From contig NC_087064.1 of the NCBI RefSeq assembly GCF_963678635.1, forward strand, positions 54,508,338-54,572,337: 64,000 nt of DNA, read 5' to 3'. Each line of letters starts with the position of its first letter. Within the stretch, counting starts at the first letter, position 1. Source of the DNA: Symsagittifera roscoffensis. Taxonomy: Eukaryota > Xenacoelomorpha > Acoela > Convolutidae. Under the pieces are notes generated by a model, which was not told the DNA's origin, did not search any database, and saw nothing but the letters and a program-made list of their open reading frames with translations. Positions 57,803-64,000 of the stretch are shown here, piece by piece. Made by a program: the position numbers and the translations under genes.

Positions 57803-59722
57803 GTTTTGATATTTGTCTTTCCCAAAATTCAGAATTTATGAAACACTCCAGAAAACTGAAAAACAATTTCAAATTGTTTATCCTCTTTTGTCAAATCATT
57901 TTTAACAATGCATGATCATTGAGATATCAAACCAACGACTGTAAAAAAGTTCACTTATCAAATGACTTGGTTTTGCTAGATAAAAAGAAAGTTTTAGCTG
58001 CGGGGCAGGGCAATGAAGCTAAAAACAAACACGGAAGGAAAAACTTTAAAACGCGCTTCTATTACACGCTATAGCATGGGAGCTATTTAATAAAATTCAG
58101 ATAATAATTTGATCCTATGAAATTTTACGAGCAAAACAAAGCTTGTTTCTGTTATTGATCCTAGTTTCAAAGAAAAAGCGGAATATTAATGCTTGGTGTT
58201 CTTTTTGATTCTTTCAATTTTCGACTTATTAACTAACCATTAAAGTTTAAGAGTTTTTTTTTCATTTTTTTTTTGAAAAATTGATTAATTTTTGGAAAAA
58301 AAATCTTGAAAGAAATGAAGTTTTTTGCTTACAGTTTTTTTGCAAAGGTCTTCTACAAGTTATGTAAAAAAGCTGGCAGTTTTCAAACAAAAAAAAAGAC
58401 TGCTCCTATAAAGACAAAAACTTGACTGTTCCGGTTGCTCTTTCACGTATATGAAATATTGTTTGATTCAAATTTTTAATGAAGCTAAAAACAAACACGG
58501 CAAAAAAATTTATAACGCGCTTCTATTACCCACTATAGCATGAGTGCTGTTTGATAATATCGAGTTAAAAATTTTTTTTAACAAAAAAAATTTTTGCTCT
58601 TATTTTTCTTGAAAATATATCCGCATCATCTGTAAGTTACGTTTAATTCCACCGAAACATTTTGAGTTGTTTTGGCAGTGGCGTTTCAAAGTTCTGTTCT
58701 ATTGACATTTCTTTAACTGCACTGACCCGCTCTTTGTGAGTTTTGACAATTTGCAGTTTGTCCTTGAAGGATGAGATTTGCTTGTTAAAAAGAGTAAAAC
58801 ATTGAAAACAAACTTGTTGATCTCTTTTCCGTTTCAAATTCTTAAAGTTTATGAGGAAGCTTTCTCGGCTATGAGTTTTGTACTCTGCTCCGATGTTTTT
58901 TTGTTTATTTGGGATTGCAAATGCCTGCTTTGTTTTGTTTTAATGCTTTTGAATGAGTTTGGCGACACTTATCTGACTTTTTTGAGACCAGCGATTTCTT
59001 TCTCTTCTTTCTTAATAACAGATGTATTTTTTTGTTTTTTGTTTTTCTTCTATTTCCTCAAACAAAACTAATCAAATCCAAAGTTTTAGGGACAGATTTT
59101 TTTCCTTGCTAGTGTTTAAAAATCTCTATTTGTTTCAAAAAATTTTAATGAGAAACAAAATTTTTAAATAATGGAATTATGTTTCTTGATTGGACAAAAA
59201 AAGTTATACTGATTTACCGAAATACAAAAAAGATCATTTTATTACGGTTGTTTCCTCTACATTAAGGAATCAGTTGACTTTTGATTTAATAGATCGCCGC
59301 TTAATTTTTTTTCGTGAAGATTTTGTTAAAAATTTGTAACAGTACTTAAAAAAAAATTTAGGTTTTCAATTAACTTCAGTTTTTTTTTTCAAAAATCCAG
59401 TCAAACAAGACAATTTAGAACAAATCAATTTTGACTGCCCTAGCAAACACAAATCTCGGTCATTTTCGGTCCCTGAGGGTTGTTTGTAAATTTTCGTTGA
59501 AGTTGCACAATGTCCAAAGCTTGTTTTGCTACCGAAATTTTTGATAGATTGATTTCGTATCAACGTCGATTTTTGTCAAGATTTCATTGCCTGCTATGTG
59601 CCGCTCAATGTCATATCAGGCAGTTTGCATTTGGTTTTTCAAATTATTGATCAGCTTTAAGGGTAAGGCTCATGATATGAAGTTTTTTATTGAGCTACTA
59701 ACTTAGCTATAAATAGACTGAG
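57803..59722. other. Intergenic; possible weak R1 fragment and decayed coding remnant
   Basis: aagactgctcctataaaga-like sequence at 58397-58455 resembles the R1 hairpin module. On the minus strand, 58643-58850 reads a Lys/Arg-rich, Cys-containing frame (KRKRDQQVCFQCFTLF), and an adjacent stretch is open in another frame. It may be a decayed coding region of unknown identity. aaacaaacacgg words near 58022 and 58489 mark a short duplication. Confidence 0.3.
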
Positions 59723-59766
59723 TGATAAATCTAAATATTATAGATGTATAATATTTAGATTTATCA
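59723..59766. repeat. Perfect 20-bp palindrome with 4-nt spacer
   Basis: tgataaatctaaatattata (59723-59742), gatg, then the exact reverse complement (59747-59766). It can form a hairpin. The role is unknown. Confidence 0.7.
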
Positions 59767-60464
59767 TCTATAAGCATGATAATATTTGTCTCAAAAGTAG
59801 ATTTTTTATAAATGTTAGGCCACCTAGAAAGTTTTGCAATCGGGAATCCAAAGCTGTTTATAACAAAAAAAAAACAAGTTTCTCAAATAATTTTTTTTTA
59901 ATTTTTGAAATACCGCGGTAAAGACCAAAGCTACAACACACGTTTCTGAAATTAATCAGTAATCATCTGTTAAAAAACTTGATATTCTATTCATTGCAAA
60001 ATAATGAAAAGATGGTTGATCTGTTTTAATGTGATATGAGGGTTGATTTCATTGACGCAAAGTTTTTTTTTCCACGCCTAACTTTTTTGGAAATCATATC
60101 TGTGGAATTCAAAAAAAATGGTTTAACAGAAAACAAAACATTACCTTGGACAATTGTAGACAAAAGATTCATCCTCCGCGATTGTTTTTTTTTAAACTAT
60201 AGTCGTAACAGGGAGTCATAAAAATCTTCTTATTGACGACGGTTGATTTAAAATAAAAATTTCGCTTTTAAGTTTAATTTTCGAAGAACTAAAAAATATA
60301 TTCTGGGTTTTCTAAAAATGAAAGTTATTAGTTAAAAAAAACAGTTTTTGGAGTTAAATAAACAGATGAAAAAGAGATGAGTGAGATGAACAGAAGATTT
60401 TTTGATAGTGTTTCCCTGAACCATTTTGTGAAAATCAAGACGGTATCGCTGCAGGAAGGCAGAC

Positions 60465-60658
60465 AGTGATACACTGTCTACCTTCCTGGGGTTTACTTTA
60501 ACGGAGACAATTTTGCCACACGATACCTAAAGTCGAGATTAATATGAGAGGCGTTTAACCAATCATTTTGTTTAGCTGATTTGATCTAATTTTTGTGCAA
60601 ATGGCGGCAATGTTGTCTCCGTTAAAGTAAGCCCAGGGAAGGCAGACAGGGTATCACT
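60465..60658. mobile_element. Short inverted-repeat element (MITE-like)
   Basis: The left end (60465-60510) and the reverse complement of the right end (60613-60658) share agtgatac-ctgtct-ccttcc, then ctggg and ttactttaacggagacaa, about 46 bp each with few mismatches. The ~100-bp middle is unique. A second palindrome (aggaaggcagacagtg against cactgtctaccttcct) overlaps its left edge. There is no coding capacity. Confidence 0.6.
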
Positions 60659-60991
60659 TGGACTTCGGTACCTTGAAAATTCAAATTCCTCGCGAATAGA
60701 TTATTTCTTTGAAAAGGAGGAGTCACTTCTAATTCAATATTCTATACTGGTATTTTATCTCTGAAATGTTGGTGCAGTTGAAAAGAGTCCAAAAACTTAA
60801 AACCAGGGGGTTAAGTTTTGGTGATAGAGGGGCGGCATGTGTAAGAGACAAAGGGAAAACGTTGGGGCGGGAGGGGGTTCAAAAAGGGAATGGAATGGAA
60901 CAGTTTGCGTTTCGAGAAAGTTTTGGTTGAAAATTCGAGTAGGTTTAGCAATGCAGAATTTCTGAATTACTAATTTGAAAAAGCTTGAAAA

Positions 60992-61070
60992 AAGACTGCT
61001 CGTACCAGGGCGAAGCCCTGAATGTTCCGACTACCTTTCAAAGTCTATGGAGCAGTTTTAACATGAAACA
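60992..61070 (+). repeat. R1 hairpin module, solitary copy
   Basis: aagactgctcgtaccagggcgaagccctgaatgttccgac-like block, ending in tctatggagcag. It is repeated 91 bp further on at 61083. The ccagggcgaagccctg core is a perfect stem with a short loop. Confidence 0.65.
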
Positions 61071-61082
61071 ATTAAATATAAC

Positions 61083-61610
61083 AAGACTGCTCGTATCAGG
61101 GCGAAGCCCTGAATGTTCCGGCTGCCTTTTAAGTTTTATGGAGCAGTAATAACAAAAAAATTAAATGTAATAAAATAAAATGAATTTTTTTTTTCTAAAA
61201 CTTAAAAGTTTTTTTTTTAAAAAAAATCATCCATCCACACGTCATAATAAGTACTAAATGATAAATTTTGCTCCTATTAACAAATCAATTATGGCATAGA
61301 AGCTTCCTTGAACCAATTTGGAACGATTTCTAAGACAGATTAAATCTCGCTTACGGGTTAATAGCGCGAAATATATCGCGCGTTAATTGTCCCAAATTGG
61401 CCAAAATGGCAATCTTTAAACCCCCGTAACTTAACGAAAAATTATCACAGGTTTGAATTTCAAATTTAAGCTCAGGACAACAATACCTTTCGAATGATAA
61501 AAAAAACTCCGTTAAAAGTGCCTAGTTAAAAAGTCGATATTTGTCTGAAGAAAAAAACCCACCCTGAGCACAAATATTCCGTTATTTTTGTATCAAAAGT
61601 CGGAACAAAA
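61083..61610 (+). repeat. Dispersed repeat R1, full copy
   Basis: Hairpin module (tcagggcgaagccctga), poly-A/T linker, then the ccttgaaccaatttggaacg module with gcgcgttaattgtcccaa and taaaaagtcga. Same order as 3011-3487. Confidence 0.6.
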
Positions 61611-61771
61611 AATCCGTTCTATATGATTTTGAATGGATTACAATTGATTATAATTTTTTCTACAAACAATGGATGAAAATCGATTATTTATTTTTTACTG
61701 TCTGAGGGCAGCACAGGAATCTATTATATTGTTAACATTTAACAAAAAAAATCGTATATTTTAGACGCGGT

Positions 61772-61905
61772 TATTGAAACTGTATTGCGCGTTAATTGTT
61801 CCACATTGGCCAACAAGCAATATATAAACACCCATAAATTTACTAAGGCTAATCACACATTAAATATAGGGCAACAATATTTTTCGAATGAAATAAAAAC
61901 AAATT
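61772..61905 (+). repeat. R1 fragment
   Basis: attgcgcgttaattgttcc, cattggccaa and gggcaacaatatttttcgaatgaa match the central part of R1. Confidence 0.45.
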
Positions 61906-64000
61906 TGAAATTTTTATGGACTGCCCATATCGAATATAGCAATAACTCAAATTTGAGTCGAATTAATATGACCAAACATTTTGTTTCAATTTAATTTGGA
62001 ATAATTATTAGCGCAGATAATAATTTGCGTATTGAAACTATCAAAAAATATTCAAGCAGCGATGCCATCCGCTATTTAGCCTGCAAGCATACTCGCTTAT
62101 GGCAATTCATTGTTACACATCCCTTGGAACATTTTGCGTTTTCAGTTATCAAAAAGTTTTTTTAAATCAGCTTAGTGCCAGAAAAAATACCCGAGATTTG
62201 GGTATCCAATCAACCACTGTTTTAAGAGAGCCCTGATCTGCATCGATATTTTAATGAACACCACTGACGCCGGAGTCACTTTTCCAACAACATGTCTTTT
62301 GTATTCATATTACTCGCTAAAATATTGCAAAAAAATTGTTCAAATATCGACTAATTATGGATCGATCAGTAAAGCTAATGACTATTTCTCCGGTATTGAA
62401 TTTGATTTTACCGATGCTTCAGTATTACCAGCAAAAAAGTCAAAGAGCAACAAAGAAAGAAGTAGTTTTGATCACTTTTACGTCAGATCTTTTCATTCTG
62501 CAATTCAAAGTCTTTACGTCAGCAAACTTGATAGTCTTCCCTAAAAGGAAAAGTCCTTGAAAAGCGTCCTTGAAATAAGCACAATCACATTTTTAATCAC
62601 GAACTGACGGCGGCGGCCTTAAAACTCCTTTGTTGCTCCTTCGCACCCAAGCAACGAAAGACGCGGCGGTTTTCCGCCACCGGTTAGCAGCTTTGGTGGC
62701 CACCTATTGATCTATCAAAAATACTCCTCCAAATCCTACCACCAGGTAGAGAAATATTTGGAAATAGAGGGTAAATTCCAGTCATACAAGTGCGGTCGAA
62801 ACTCAAGAAAGACGAACGTTTGCGTATTGGTATTGTTGATAACTATAGACATCTATCTTTCTTACATCTAAAACCTTAGATGGTTAGTCTCCTGAAATTA
62901 GCTCAAGTTTCACTCCAAAAGACAACTGTATCATCAAATATTGGGTTTCTTCTGTGATGAGTCTGAATAAATAAAAAAAGTTTTATCAAAACGAAAATTG
63001 CGCACGTTTTTGCTTACAAAGCAGATGGTGGGCTTCTTTTTTGTTTAGAAAAAAAAACTTTTTTTATAATGAAAATCGGCTTTTTTCATATCGTCTGCAA
63101 TATTTTAAGTTCAGTGGGTTTGAAGAAGGTATTCCTTATTTGCACAGCCGAAGGGGGATTTTATTTCAAAGGCGGTGGTCTTCATGTTGGGGATCTTGTG
63201 ATGGACCCCCTACTTAGACAGTTAATTATCAGCTAAAACTTCCCAGCTCTCTGTCTAGGGTAAATGACAACCTGCTTCGGAGAATGCGGAGCCAAAACAG
63301 GAGAATCACCAATGGCAATCCATGTAGTCATGTAGTAAACTTCGGCTCCCCTTATTCCTAAATCAGACCCCCTTTGAAGTCTAGTCGCGTTACTATAACT
63401 AGTACGTCACGCTTTCAAAGAAACTACCCGTTAAGGAATTTAACTGAATATGCATTTTTATCCCTGATAAATTTCCTTGCCGCTTCAAAATTTAATTTTC
63501 TTTGGAAGCACCGAAAGCGGTACTTTCATTCAATGTTTACTTTCTTTTCAAACTTTGAAGTGGGTATCACAATTTTCCGAAGTTCAGCCTGGTTTTAATT
63601 TTAATCTCAAGGGCAAACCCAAAGTCTGACGTGAAGAAATCTCTCTCAAAGCTGAAATCATTTATTATATATTTTGGCAGTAGACCAACACTAATTCTGA
63701 AATATAGAATAGTGAAAATAGATTTTCAGATTTATCACTTTTCAGTTTGAATTCATCATCGACAGTTGTCTGAAAGACTCCGTGAACAAAACTTGTAATT
63801 TGAAGTGAAAAGAATCGATAAAAGATTCAACTTTTTGACGCAATTAAAGCTTTTGAGTTGAACAAAATTCTTAAGTTTGTCTAAGATTGATTTGACCAAA
63901 TCTAACTTTTAACCCCTTTATTTGCACAGTAAAAGTAACATCGACCGCGCGATCTCAGAAGTTTGCAGTTTGCTTAAATTGACTCCTTAGCTTTGGCAAA
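61906..64000. other. Intergenic, including a GC-rich island
   Basis: No supported gene. 62600-62700 is distinctly GC-rich for the window, with ggcggttttccgcc and cggcggcggcc words. Short frames (96 codons at 62254, 74 at 63374) carry no motif. Confidence 0.4.

Noticed and set aside
58643-58837. 64-codon basic frame KRKRDQQVCFQCF on the minus strand
   Set aside because: The composition is protein-like, but adjoining sequence needs a frame change and I cannot match it to a family. It is mentioned only as a possible decayed remnant.

Overview
The window looks like AT-rich genomic DNA of an animal, probably an invertebrate. There is no dense gene packing, rRNA, tRNA or bacterial-type operon. Most of the sequence is transposable elements, short inverted-repeat elements and decayed repeats. 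The species cannot be named from the sequence.

The window is dominated by copies of one unusually large, envelope-carrying Ty3/Gypsy-type LTR retroelement. Copy A lies on the minus strand (23238 down to 5685, cut by a 200-base gap at 5485-5684). Copies B and C lie on the plus strand inside one LTR-bounded insertion (31129-55723). In that insertion the segment from leader to the end of pol is present twice in tandem: B is 32262-39030 and C starts at 39031. Three LTR copies of exactly 410 bp are present (24692-25101 minus, 31129-31538 plus, 55314-55723 plus). A primer-binding-site-like sequence follows the 31538 LTR end.

Pieced together across copies, the gene order is: LTR, 77-codon leader ORF, 155-codon basic ORF overlapping gag, a very long gag (N-terminal domain, capsid-like domain, CCHC knuckle, R/N-rich tail), protease, reverse transcriptase, RNase H, integrase, a 62-residue membrane protein, a 374-codon Pro-rich frame without a start codon, an Env-like glycoprotein, a 602-residue protein of unknown function starting on an ATGA overlap with env, a small intron, short basic ORFs, LTR. 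Adding the parts gives roughly 19 kb, far above ordinary Gypsy elements. The 62-residue protein differs between copies A and C by 11 synonymous and only 3 replacement codons, so the accessory region looks protein-coding and selected.

None of the copies is intact. All three carry the same two in-frame TGA codons in reverse transcriptase. B and C lack the protease, share gag lesions, and B also lacks the integrase core. Copy A keeps the best gag frame (920 codons) and an uninterrupted 602-codon ORF.

Outside the element: 1-862 is a degenerate tandem array; 4307-5430 is a TA-flanked inverted-repeat element rich in ATCGAT-type words; 27358-27687 encodes a FLYWCH-like zinc-finger domain; 56871-57020 is a 30-bp minisatellite; 60465-60658 is a small inverted-repeat element; and a dispersed repeat (here called R1) occurs at several places. 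The remaining long stretches show no gene that I can support.
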